Source of the DNA: Enoplolaimus lenunculus
Taxonomy: Eukaryota > Nematoda > Enoplea > Enoplida > Thoracostomopsidae
Length of the DNA stretch: 64,000 nucleotides
Direction: 5' to 3'
Assembly (NCBI GenBank): GCA_030248215.1
Contig: JASANG010001457.1
Span: 19,444-83,443 of the forward strand
The stretch's first letter is position 1; each line of letters begins with the position of its first letter. The position numbers and the translations under genes are program-made. Positions 10,032-20,705 of the stretch are shown here, one piece after another. The notes under the pieces are model-generated. The model had not been told where the DNA came from, did no database searches, and saw nothing but the letters and a program-made list of their open reading frames with translations.

Positions 10032-11390
10032 ATGGCAAACCTATCTTTTACCGCTTCATCCTATACTGTTGTTTTAACTTGTTTACTAATAGCGATTCAC
10101 GTTTCAGGTAAGCAGTGTTTTCGCTCGAACATCTTTTTAGCAGCCTACAACTTATTCGGGTCACTACAGTAGGCCAACGATGTATAAAAAGGAGAAGATA
10201 GAGGAGATATAACTCCTACCGAAATTTAATGGGACGAAAAACAAGCGTTTTTAAACAAAGCTTATATATAATCTGGTATTTTGTAGCGAGCGTAAAAAAT
10301 TTTTATAACAAAGTGGAACAGTGTTTTTTGCTTTATCCAACCTAAAGCCCTATTCACACGTGCAAGTTTTTGCTGCGAAAACTTGAAGATGCGACTTGCA
10401 CTTGCAAGTTTCGTACAAAATTCCGTTCGAAAAACTTGTTGTTGCAAATAATTCATTAAAGATCATAGCTAGGAATTTAGTTCACATATGTGATTAACCA
10501 TGCAAGTTAACTGAATTTATTACAGCCGAGTTGCACTAAACATTTGAAACTCTGACAGTAGTGGCTATCGTTAAAGGGCACTAGCTCCTCTTCACAATGG
10601 AAAAGTTTTGCTTAGGCGTTGTTATAGGCTTAGAGGCTACACTAAGGAATATGTTTATACTGCTGTTGCGGATCTGCACTATATCTGGGCTATTTATAAG
10701 AGGGATGTTTCTAATATAGGGCAACTATAAATGTGCCCATATAAGTTAAGACATTGCACTTATAACTGTGAATGTGCATAGGAGAAATATATGTGCAGAG
10801 ACATGTTTTCCGTCCTGATAAATGAAATCAATTTTTAGTAGCGTGTGAATTTTTACAGAATAAAATTAAAAAATATTTCGAACATTATTTTTGCAGGATA
10901 CCCAATGCGCGGCCGTATGCCAGAAACTTTAAAACCAATTGTTCCTGGAAGGTTTTATGATAAGTTTGGCCAACTAAACTTTCGAGTTCGACGGCAATCC
11001 GCCGCATCTGTGCAGCCTGTCTCTACCAACAACGAAATAGTTAACGCAATCGGTGCCAATAGTGACAACAACCGAATAACGAATAATGTTCAGCAGCGTC
11101 AAACAGCGTCATCAAGCATTGATTCTGTGTTTATTCCAATACCTATCGCACCCGCAGGAAATGTTATTGCGAATTCTATTGGTGATAACAGTAATGATAA
11201 TGTTATTTTCAATACAGTTGTCCAGCAAACTGTTCACAATTCACGTCGGCCGTCACAATCTCGCCAAAGAAACGGCGGAAGACGCGGACAAAATCAACGG
11301 CAAAGAGGCCAGGTCGGTAATGTGAGATGTCAGCGGCAAGGCCGTGGGCGGAACCGAAATCTACGAGGGCGTAATTGTCGCAGGAACTGA
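10032..11390 (+). CDS. Secreted Arg/Asn-rich protein, 2 exons, 189 aa, unknown family
   Basis: Exon 1 is 10032-10107 and exon 2 is 10897-11390, phase 1; the donor is GTAAGC and the acceptor TTTTTGCAG. Residues 1-25 form a clear signal peptide (hydrophobic VVLTCLLIAI). A dibasic RVRR at 55-58 could be a furin-type cleavage site. Residues 71-94 and 113-138 are two related Asn-rich repeats built on I.N.IG.NS..N.I.N.V.QQ. The last about 45 residues are strongly basic (Arg/Gln/Gly/Asn) with two cysteines. AATAAA lies at 11518. No family is recognised. A secreted cationic protein or peptide precursor is inferred from composition only. The motif resembles one in the ShK protein 3.2 kb downstream on the same strand. 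Confidence 0.72.
10147..10171. mobile_element. Solo end of a TA-type MITE, inside an intron
   Basis: TTATTCGGGTCACTACAG followed by TA matches the right end of the two complete MITEs at 29643 and 31793. Only this end is visible; it lies in the intron of the secreted protein gene. Confidence 0.4.
10346..10455 (+). mobile_element. MITE fragment, 'CACGTGCAAGTTT' family, intronic
   Basis: It begins CCCTATTCACACGTGCAAG and continues with ACTTGCACTTGCAAG words like the element at 34477-35014. It sits in intron 1 of the Arg/Asn-rich secreted protein gene. The far end is uncertain. Confidence 0.5.
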
Positions 11391-13289
11391 ATTTAGTTCA
11401 CGCGTTAACTATCGAGTTGCTTCATTTAAATGCGAAGTGATTCAAGCAGTTTGGTCAATTTATGGGATTGTCACGATACAGTTACAGTTTTGCTATTTAT
11501 TTTAATATATTTTTTCAAATAAATATTGATAATATTCTTAAATGAAAGCTTTTATATACTTTAAATTTAGACATATTTAAATGTTTTGACTCCGAACAAA
11601 AGTATGCAGTTTACCGGAATTGATGTGGCTCAGCAGTATCGTCTTTGCGCTGTGTTCATAGGTTACACAAAAGACTAGGCCTAATCCTACACCTATGTCT
11701 AATCATAAGGTTGAACCGAACCATAAGCCTACGCCAAAGGGTCATTTGCTTAAACGAAAGTTTACTCTTGAAACGCAAGCCTAAGCGTAAACCTAAGTCT
11801 ATTAAAAAGTTTTATGACAATTCTATTTTGTGAAAGTTTGGCTTGCGGCGGTATTCACACGATGACACAAGGGACTAAATTTGTCAACCAATTCAGCATA
11901 GAACTACAAATTTAAATTACATTCAAGCTCACTCTTTCTGAGTCCTTGTGTGTATAAATATCTCCTACTGAATGCGTCTCGATAGATGCCAAACTCAAGT
12001 TTAGTACTGAAGTTGTTTAACACAAAAGGGTCTGACATAGAGTTAAGAACCATCCTGGAACCGGCCGTCCAACCGAAGGTACTAGTTGGCTGAGAGCCAG
12101 CCGGTCAGTAATTGCTCATCATAGAAAAAGCTAAAGACATAGTGACATTGTTAATATTTTTAATCATATTTAGATATTCTAAAACTTTAGCTGAAATGTG
12201 AACTGTTGCCAATTGTAATCATTATGGTCAATGTTAAGATTGAATCTCTAGTTGAAACTACTTTGGTTGTAGTTGCATTCTAAACAACTCGTGTAACTAA
12301 TGAGATAAAGCGCTTCAGATGACCTGGTTCGACGGCCTTTTTGAAAAATGGAGTACATAAATATTTTTGACAATAATAAACGGACACCATTAAATGATTA
12401 TTTTGAAAAGTAAAAATTTTATAGCTATGTTAAAACATAAATGAAGTTTAGGTTTAAGTTTTGGTTGTTTGTGATAGCTACGAGTTGTACCTACAGTTGC
12501 AGAATGGGCAAGAACACATTTCCGCAAAACCTCTGAAATGTATAGGTGTAATGTAAATAGATTCGCAGGCTAAATTTTTGGGTGTAGGTAAGCCGGACAC
12601 AGTATTCTGAGCTCAAATGGTTCGAGTTGACACCTTAACCACCCCTGGCTGCTTGGCTACGTCCTTGTTTATTGTATATAAATAAATTTTTTACGCTACC
12701 GTCCCCCTAAATGCCTGCTATTTCAAGGGGCCCTAAGCAGGATGAGGAGCTGCCGCCCAAGCCAACCGCACTAAGCGATTCTCCCAAAAACACAGTTATA
12801 CTTTATTAGAAGTTTTAGCTGTTTCAGTAAAAATTTAAATTTCAAACGGTGGGTACATGGCACCTAAACAATTAAATTTCTACGTAAGCAGGCGTGTTTT
12901 AATAGCTAATTTCACTACCTGTACTCATGCTTGTTGTTTTCCCGGCACAGCGGGACCGCTTAGTGATTAATTGCATAAAGGGAGAGCAATAGGCAATATT
13001 TTGCACAGATATTTTGGCGTGAACATAACAATGCGGTGAACAGTCTTGTATCAAAGCATATGGGATACTACTGAATTTGTTCTTAATTAACGTAGGATTC
13101 TTAACTGAATTGTTTCTTATTGAATTACGAAGCCTAAGGTGATTGGTATAGCTTCTGAAAATGTAACGATGTATACCACACGAAAAATGCTTCATAATTT
13201 TTAAAAAATTTGTGTTGGCCGGCTGTCCAGTAACAAAAGTAGTAATTGCACAACACTAATCACTTTCCGGTCAGGTGCTGTCCGTGGTT
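11391..13289. other. Intergenic with repeat debris
   Basis: At 11670-11810 there are degenerate CCTAAGCCTA/GTAAACCTAAG words. At 12050-12120 and 12590-12660 there are B-box-like words (GGTTCGAGTTGAC) suggesting old SINEs. No gene is supported; the minus-strand frame at 12899-13195 has no recognisable feature. Confidence 0.35.
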
Positions 13290-13550
13290 TATTTAGCTGG
13301 GGGTGAAATTTTGTTGTTTCTAGTATAATTTGATTTGTAAAATTATTGAAGCTATATCGCAAAACTTCATTAAAGCGCGAATCACCAGCGAGCTTTAAAA
13401 TACTGGCTTGACTTCAAGCGCGGCTAAAGATGGGCGTGGGTAGATCTTATTTGCGCGGGTATACCCGCGAGTGAAGAATTCTTGTTTGCTTGGGTAAAGC
13501 GCGGACCGAGTAAAAAATCCTTACCCACTTCCCTCTCTGGTTGTACATAT
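13290..13550 (-). repeat. Dispersed repeat with GCGGGTA words, inverted copy 2
   Basis: This is the reverse-complement relative of 8894-9240, with the shared block at 13290-13440 and the GGGTATACCCGCGAG region at 13450-13540. It is non-coding. Confidence 0.55.
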
Positions 13551-14625
13551 TTACTTACTTGAGAAAGGGGCTGCAGAACCTTTTCGTCATTTAAGTTACA
13601 ATACTTGACCGCACGTTACTGATTGAAATAATGCTATCAATTTTGAGAGTGGTTGAATGAAAACATGGACCCTGTCACAAATTTTAGCATCTGTGTTCGG
13701 CAGAAATCAAGTTGCAGCTTCAAGTATTTTAATAAAAAATTCTATTATGCAGGCGGCCGTGGTACATTTATACAATGTTAACTCAACCAATACAATAATA
13801 AATGAAATATTTACTTAGAAAAAATATGATTAGGAAGGAAAATTTTTTAAAAAGTTTTGAAATAAAATCTGATACCAATATACTAAAGAAAGAAAAAATA
13901 TTTTTCAGTTTTTCTTTTAAATAATTGCTTAATTAAAAAACTTTTCAATTGTATCGCTGACAATTGGTAAAATAAATTAAAAAATTGTTTGTGCAGATTT
14001 CATAAGACATGAAGGGAAATGTAAAAATCATTATTAAAAAAGGAATAAAAGTTTTTCTGTTCCCATTATTTTAAGCAAAATTGTTTTAAATTTCAGTAAC
14101 AAACATTTGTTTTATCGCTGACAGTACTTTTCTGAATAAATTCAGAAGTATTTTTGTGTTTAGATTTCACGTGAAACAGAAAATCCTCATGTGAGAAAAT
14201 ATTAACGCTACAGGATGAGGACTCGCTGAAACTAGATTCAAGTAGGAGATAGATTGTCTCCGATTTTAGTGCTGCTTCATTAGAGATCATAGAGCAGTTT
14301 GAAAAAATATCTCATGGCGCTGAGCGGGGTGCTGCGACCACCAGCCATCCCACAAGTTTCGTCCGAAAATTTACTCAGGAAACGCTAGTTTGTCACTGCA
14401 AATTTGTTCTTCAATTCAATCTTGTTCACCGATGAAATATTGGCTGCAAAAATGAGTTTTTGTTGCTTTCATGAAACAGGTACAATTACTGCAAAATGCA
14501 CGTTATCAATACAAAATTGTTTTGATGTTCCAAAGTTAGCTACACCATGAATTAGCATACTGCGGCTTTTCAGTTGCGCCCTTTGCCACGATCAGGTGGA
14601 ACAAATTGTCTTAAAATTGTTGAAA
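13551..14625. other. AT-rich intergenic, nothing recognised
   Basis: This is A/T-rich sequence upstream of the ShK gene. The minus-strand frame at 14093-14290 has a low-complexity Ser-rich translation and no support. Confidence 0.4.
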
Positions 14626-16998
14626 ATGTTTCGGTTACAGCATAGTGTTTTCGCGATTTTCGTATATATTGCAGTGTTGTCTTGCATGTTGAACTGTGCA
14701 CGGTCGATTATTTCAACAGGTTTAGGTGAGTATGGCAAAATTTTGGACTGAATTTCATAGTTTGACTCTTGTACACTTCCCCCACATTTAAGGCTAAGGT
14801 TTATGTTCAGGAACAGGTTTACTTTGCCTAAGCCTAAACGGGGTTAACTAAGTATAAGCCTTAAGCGTAAATTTTGGGGTTTGTGATAGATCCCAAATTT
14901 TGCATTTTGCGTCGTGAACTTGCCACACGTATACATAGTACTAAATTACCACAAGACGTGAGAGCCCCCTCGGGCTCGAGCGTCAAGCACCTATAGCTAG
15001 TGCTGATGGTAAACGCCTCCCACTCCAGTCACTGGAGTTCCAATCATAGCATAAATGTAGGTGTCAGATGAAATGGAAAATATTCATGTGATAAAGGGTT
15101 AACCTTACAGTGCTACAGAATCACGTTTTCTATCAACAAATATGACAAATTATTAATGTTCTAAAGTTAGACTTTTAATGCCTGTTTTAGTGAGCAATAT
15201 TTTGTTTTAATTTAAGCTCCAAGCGCGATCCAAGGAACAAATGCGGCGAAAAATGATTATTAGGCATCTGTTGCTGTGCTGGCCCTGTTCTGGCTATGAC
15301 CAAGTAAAGTTTCTGTGGTGTTTCAGGATGCGAAGACATATGGCCCGCACGATCATGTCGTATGATTAGCTGTAGCACAAGCACCGCTGCCCAACGATGC
15401 GCAAGATCATGCAATTTGTGTAATTCTGGTGCTGATGTCGGCAGCTCGGCTGGTGAGCATAATAGAGTAGTTTTCACTGACAAATTCAGGATTTTTCGCT
15501 GATGAGACCTGCGAACCCGGGTGTATGAAAGACCAGCTTACGAAAGCGTATTTGAGTATTTGTAATTGGTATATTAATACTGTATGAAAATAAGCATGAT
15601 TTTTTAGTGCATAAAAATGTGCTTTTTTTTGTTAAAATGAATGCGGTGTTTTCAGAATTTTTTACGCGTTACGCCGTGTGATATACAACGGACGAAATAT
15701 TTGCGAAATGACAAAAACAGTACACGTACACTGTTTTGGCTAGACCTAAACCATATAGGCTTTATATTAAGTTTTATGCTAACCGTGGCTTATATTCTCA
15801 GATGCGTAGTACCAATTACTAGTTAGCGACAGGCTGCCAATTTAAAAAAACTAGATCATGGATTTCAAAGCTGGCACAGAAGTATCAAAAACAATATAAG
15901 AAAACTGTGCTGAATTTCGAAAGATAAAATTATAAAGGTAACTGGACACTCAACATGTACTTGCAAACAAATTTGTATTAAACTCTTGTGCTTTTAGAAT
16001 TATGTCAAGATGACCACAGCGAAATATTTTGCAGAATGTCCGGTATATGCAGCAATGAACTATTTATGCCTAGGTGTAAGAAAACGTGTGGCTTGTGTAA
16101 CTCTGACGGTAAGTTAAACTCGATTAGCTATATATTACTATTAATCTTATTTTTGCAACTAATACTTCAGGTTAATGAATTCGCATCGTAGTACCAAAAC
16201 TACATTTTGACCTTTAGGCGCGAGAGAACATGGTTATTAGAAGTTTTGGTCGACACCCAAAGTGCCATAAATGGGGAATTAGCTTAGCGGTTTTAATTTC
16301 AGTTTTTTGAAAACATGTTCATTAGACACCCGTAGGAAAAATGTTCCTGAGTCCGCGACGGTAACGTTTATTATAGATGAAAACACAACGTCGCAAGCTA
16401 ACATGGTGCACTTCATGTGGTTGACGCCTTAATTAAAAAACGTACTTGATTTAGTTTTTTACAATGCTCTTGCACACTACCCACAGTTAAGGTTGCGGCT
16501 TGGCTTTAGGAGGTTTCTGAAACCTAAAGTGTATTCCTGAACAGTGGGTGGAAGAGTTCATGGTCCATTCTTAAAGTTTCAGAGGTACCGGTTTACAATG
16601 CACCAACAACCACAGCAATGCCTGAACCGCAACCAACTCCAGCGCAACATCGTCAAAATGATGGAACTTCACGATCTAATAATGAGAATCAGCCAATACG
16701 ATGCGTTGATGAAATTCCAATAGACCAATGTTTTTTCAAGTTTAGCACCGCTTCAAACTGTCAAGCACAAGTTCAACAACGTACACAAGAAGCAATTCAG
16801 TGCCGACGATTTTGTGAATTATGCAACGAAATGACGTCAGTTGATATCAGTACGCTGATCCTACGTGGATCACACAATACCGTCCGAAATCCGGTGTTGT
16901 GTTCATCCGGCGCACGGATAGGAACTGAAATACAAACCGGTCGAAATAATACTGTGATCAATCGAAGTGTTCCGAACGCCGGAATTGAGTGTCCGTAG
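14626..16998 (+). CDS. Secreted triple ShK-domain protein, 4 exons, 250 aa
   Basis: The exons are 14626-14725, 15327-15452, 15998-16108 and 16583-16998; every intron is phase 1, and donors and acceptors are GT-AG. Residues 1-24 are a signal peptide. Each of the next exons brings one ShKT domain with six cysteines: C35-44-49-58-62-65, C78-87-93-102-106-109 and C153-162-172-186-190-193. All three keep C-x8-C at the start and C-x3-C-x2-C at the end. The third has a longer spacer. A Pro/Thr/Asn-rich linker (114-150) precedes domain 3. The C-terminal 57 residues carry two GxxNTVxN motifs like those of the protein at 10032. ShK domains can block K+ channels or act as protein-binding modules in nematode secreted proteins and proteases; there is no protease domain here. 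AATAAA is at 17012. One domain per phase-1 exon suggests growth by exon duplication. Confidence 0.87.
14918..15100 (+). mobile_element. tRNA-derived SINE-A, inside ShK gene intron 1
   Basis: It matches 44384-44565 almost along its length: CACGT.TACATAGTACTAAAT head, GTGAGAGCCCCCTCGGGCTC, an A-box-like TATAGCTAGTGCTGATGG, a B-box-like GAGTTCCAATC and the tail AAAATATTCATGTGA..AAGGGTTAA. The same-strand insertion lies between exons 1 and 2 of the ShK gene. Confidence 0.7.
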
Positions 16999-17239
16999 GA
17001 TTTGTGTCAAAAATAAAATACGCTATTTTGTATGCGTTTTTCGTGTTTCAAACAGGCTCCTGAAAACAGTTTTATGTAAATGGGGCAACTCTAAAATGAA
17101 TCACTGGTGTTGGCAAATACGATAAAGTAATGATTTAATGCAACTGCTTTTTTTAGATTTTGGCAAAATACTATTTTAGCTGTTGTTTAATTTTATAAGA
17201 TGTCGAATAAAAAATATTGCGAACATTGATAAATCATTT

Positions 17240-17428
17240 GGCCCATGTTACTTTGAGGAGCGTCCAGGTTTTGGTGGGCCTATAAAATAGTAGGTTTACA
17301 TTCTAGATTACTTTTTGCTTAGGCTTAGGCTTACACTTTTAGGAACTCGTTTTTGCAACGCTTAGTCTTAGGCTTAGGCTTATGAATACGCTTAATCTAC
17401 TTTTACGCCCCTAAAAGTAACATTGGCC
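17240..17428. mobile_element. hAT-like MITE carrying TTAGGC repeats
   Basis: The ends are GGCCCATGTTACTTT and AAAGTAACATTGGCC (inverted repeats). It is flanked on both sides by the exact 8-bp duplication AATCATTT (17232-17239 and 17429-17436). The inside is dominated by GCTTAGGCTTAGGC words, the nematode telomere unit. It is non-coding. It lies just upstream of a possible Cys-rich peptide gene. Confidence 0.85.
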
Positions 17429-17614
17429 AATCATTTAATAAAAGTGTTACTTATCGTCCTTGTACAAGCTACAATTTGCAATGCTAAATGTGGTGTCGAA
17501 TATCAGGAATACAACAAAGTCTGTTCCGGATACAACAGTGACACAAGTTCAACCTTCGACTTCTGTATATTAAGTTTTTGCAGAATGTTCCAGCAATTTA
17601 AGATGTAAAAGTAC
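17429..17614 (+). CDS. Candidate small secreted Cys-rich peptide (low confidence)
   Basis: From about 17432 the frame reads a good hydrophobic leader (LIKVLLIVLVQATICNA) followed by KCGVEYQEYNKVC. If a 46-base intron is removed (17538-17583, GTGACA donor, TTTTTGCAG acceptor), the frame continues to KCSSNLRCKSTQ and a stop at 17614. This gives a mature peptide of about 30 residues with four cysteines. There is no ATG in frame before the leader; the hAT-like MITE ending at 17428 sits exactly where the start would be. It could be a decayed gene, an internal exon or chance. Without the intron the frame stops at about 17608. Confidence 0.25.
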
Positions 17615-17843
17615 TCAATGATAAAAGTAAAACATGCTTTGTGGGAATTGTATGAATATGACCACCTTTGAAACGTTCTTTACGTCAAAGACTTTCTCAG
17701 TTGTTTTTTGGGTCCTGAATATCAAGCAATGCTCTTTTGTAATTTTAAAACGGAAACTCTGCTAACAAAATCATGGCAACGGCCTTGCTATTGGTCCCTT
17801 ACTAGCAACAGCACAATTTTAGCCACAGCGCAGTGTCCATAAC

Positions 17844-17900
17844 ACTGGTTAGCCTTTTGATTACTGGTTAGCCTTTTGATTACTGGTTAGCCTTTTGATT
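17844..17900. repeat. 19-bp unit repeated three times
   Basis: The unit ACTGGTTAGCCTTTTGATT occurs three times in perfect tandem and is followed by a partial fourth. Confidence 0.9.
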
Positions 17901-17928
17901 ACTGGACCGTAGTCAATATTTCATTTCA

Positions 17929-18116
17929 GGAGGGAATAATGACATCAAATTTTTTTCAAGCGAGCAAGAAAATTGTATTGGCCTCATCAGGTTATACAGA
18001 ACCTAAACGTGCCTCGTTGTGCATTTCCGGAAAATTCGTGGCGATATATTCTCTCTTTGCTCTCGCTTGTACAAGCTCCTCTATGTATATTGTAAATAAT
18101 CACGGCATATACGGCG
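17929..18116 (+). CDS. Possible exon of a membrane protein (low confidence)
   Basis: A good acceptor (TTCATTTCAG) precedes GAGGGAATA and ATG at 17939. The frame encodes a basic/polar N-terminus, then a membrane-like segment (FVAIYSLFALAC) at residues 33-50, and reaches a GTAAAG donor after 18116 in phase 1. No following exon was identified. The layout (short cytosolic part, one hydrophobic segment) resembles the N-terminus of nematode cuticle collagens or other type II proteins, but no Gly-X-Y sequence follows. Confidence 0.25.
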
Positions 18117-18864
18117 GTAAAGTTTGATTAAAATTTTTTTGAAACTGTGTTTACAGTAATAATTTCCGCCTCGTGTGCTTTTAATTTTGTCGACAGCAAT
18201 CACGTGCGTGATCTGTAAGTAAAACATATATAAATACCGTTTACAGTTCTAAAATTGCCCTTTGTTATTGATGTACAAACCAGCTGCAATCGAGCTTTAA
18301 TTCATAGAACTTTCTGTTATTGGCGTGTGTGCAGGATTTGAATTAAAAACCAGTTCGCTGGAGCCAAATCTTATATGAATGTCAGTGCTATGGCAACCCT
18401 AAGCAATTAAAAAGGGTATTTCGATTTTTTAATACCAAATAAAAGTGTAGTTTACAAGAAGACATTGGCTGGGTTTCCGAAATACTTCAGTTTTTACTTT
18501 AGAGTCATGCTTAAACATTTACTTAAAAGTCGTCGACGTCTAAATACTTTTTGAACGTAATTAAACAATAAAACACTTAACAGTCAAATTTGAGCCAATA
18601 GCATAAAAAGGAAAGCAGTATAAAAGTATTAAATACTTAACTGTTCAAACAAATTTGAACAAAAAAGCCAAACTTGAGCCATTGACATAACAAGCAAGCA
18701 ATAATTTTGTGCTGTCTAAAGGATGCACAATGTGCGTACAATTTCAATCTGAACAAAGTTAATATGCCCGAACTATCAATCTGTAAAACGACAAATTTGG
18801 TCAGTGACTATAGCATTTAGTTAATGTAGCGCTCATTTAGAAATGATTTAACCCTTTCTCACAT

Positions 18865-19030
18865 GATTTTGTTCTATTTCACTCGAGACCTACTTTAATG
18901 CTAGAATTCAAACCTTGGAGACTGGAGTTAAAGGCGTTTGCCATCCAGCTATTAGTAGCGTGACCCTCGAGCCGACGGTGCTCTCACATATTTAGATTTT
19001 ATATTGCGTGTATACGCGTAGGTATTATTA
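18865..19030 (-). mobile_element. tRNA-derived SINE-A, minus-strand copy
   Basis: The reverse complement carries GTGAGAGCACCGTCGGCTCG, the A-box-like TAGCTGGATGGCAAACGCC, a B-box region (GGTTTGAATTCTAGCAT) and a tail resembling ATGTGAGAAAGGGTTAA. The order is the same as at 14918 and 44384. Confidence 0.6.
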
Positions 19031-19510
19031 TTTGTCATGCACAGTATTGCTTAGCACATACATCAATACGAAGTGCTACTAACAGTAGGGTTTAAGCAAC
19101 CCAGACATAATTTGATTATATGTAGCAAAATAAGTTACAAACTGTTGACAGGTGACACTGCTTCCCCCTAAGGTATTCGACCCGCAGCGGAGATATTTGT
19201 CTCTGGCATTAATTGAATTATGCTACAAAAAACACGCTTATTCCATCACATCAATTTCCTTCCTTCTGCTTATTAGCCAGTTGCTACATGTATTCAGGTA
19301 GCCGAATGACAGAAAAAACTCCGAACAGCCGTCGTTATGTACCAGAAATTTCTCACTTATAAATATGTTATGCCGTCTTGGGATAAAGTTCAAAAAATGT
19401 CTTCCTTTGTGTTCTCTGTAATGTGGAAACTAACGACAAGTAGGTCATTGCTGCATACTACGAGGCCTAAACCTTTTTGTAAAGAAATGTTTTCACATCA
19501 TAGCAAAAAC

Positions 19511-19653
19511 GGTCAATGTATAGAACAGGGGCGTAACAGTAGCCTAAGCATATTCCTAAGCCTAAGCCTAAGCAAAAAATAGTCTGAAGCGTAAGTTTAC
19601 TCTATTGCAGTCCCACAGAAAAAGTTTCCGCCCCTGTTCTTTTTACGTGGACC
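19511..19653. mobile_element. hAT-like MITE with telomere-type repeats, ATGTATAGAA family
   Basis: The ends are GGTCAATGTATAGAACAGGG and its degraded inverted partner ending ACGTGGACC. The inside holds (CCTAAG)n and the block TCTATTGCAGTCCCACAGAA. The flanks GCAAAAAC and GAAAAAAG are compatible with an 8-bp duplication with changes. It is non-coding. Confidence 0.65.
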
Positions 19654-20211
19654 GAAAAAAGAATTGTTTTTGCATGAGTGTGTAGTAAATTTGGATTATA
19701 TGTTGTGCTCGTGTCTAGCCTGTAGCCAGCGGAGGGTGCATAGTCGGTTCTGTCCGCCAATAAAAGTTTTAGCTTTGCTTGTAATGTCACGTCACATCCT
19801 CGTATGCCCTCCCGGAAAATTTAGACACACTTTTTTAGCATGTTCAGCTGGATACAGCCCTGGCTATTGTCAATACGTACTGCTGAGCTAACACTATATA
19901 ATATGTGGTAAGTTGCGTAGGCGTAGTAAAGAACCTTCACTATATCGAACCAAATTCTTCAAAATTAGTTAAAATAGAAGTTAAACTTAAATGTTTAAAG
20001 CGCGGTTTTGTTTGAGGTGAACATTTTCGAAATTTACAAAAGTCCGTGATACTCTGAATGACGTCCGTTTTACCAGCGGGACAGGGTGACGCTATACTTT
20101 TTAAAATCTTTTGCTTTCCGGCGCCGTCTGTCGCCGCATCATCGCCTGACGAACGGTGACGCTCAGTGGCAGTCGGCAATGGACGGCGCGGCAGGACAAG
20201 TATTGCTTCGC

Positions 20212-20526
20212 CTTAAGGTTTGCGCTATACTCGCCGTGCGCTGCTGCGGCGCGGTAAAAATTTTGCTGCAAGCCGCCGAACGGCGCCGGGCGCAGGCGCC
20301 GTGGCGCTGTAAAACTTTTTATTAAAAATTACCGAACGCCGCCGAGCACCAGCGTCCGTTGGCGCATGGCGGCGTCCGTTGGCGCATGGCGGCGTCCGTT
20401 GGCGCATGGCGGCGTCCGTTGGCGCATGGCGGCGTGCGGCGGTGCACGGCGGCGAGCATCGGTGCGCAACGTCTTGCGGCGGTGCGCGGCGGCGTTCGGC
20501 TCAATAAATTATAGCGCAACCCTAAG
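20212..20526. mobile_element. GC-rich MITE with 20-bp internal tandem repeat
   Basis: The terminal inverted repeats are CTTAAGGTTTGCGCTATA on the left and TATAGCGCAACCCTAAG on the right. The centre is strongly GC-rich, with GCCGCC/GGCGGC words and four tandem 20-bp units (20351-20430, GGCGTCCGTTGGCGCATGGC). Long open frames appear in several frames at once, as expected of a GC-rich repeat. A related left end occurs at about 22183. Confidence 0.6.
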
Positions 20527-20705
20527 TTTTTCGTTAGGAATATGCTTTAGGCTTTGGTTACACAACCAAACGCTACGTATGGTGCTTGTATTTATAAACG
20601 TAGATTGATATTATTTACAAGCAATAGGCTATTATTTTAAGTTTTTAATTTAAAAAATTTTAGCTCAACATTAACCATACAGATCGCCGTAGTATTGCAA
20701 TTATA

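Noticed and set aside
19664-19891. Cys-containing 75-residue frame
   Set aside because: It begins within the MITE end at 19653 and shows no leader or ordered cysteine pattern.
20225-20608. Arg/Ala-rich frames on both strands
   Set aside because: They stem from the GC-rich MITE and its 20-bp tandem repeat.
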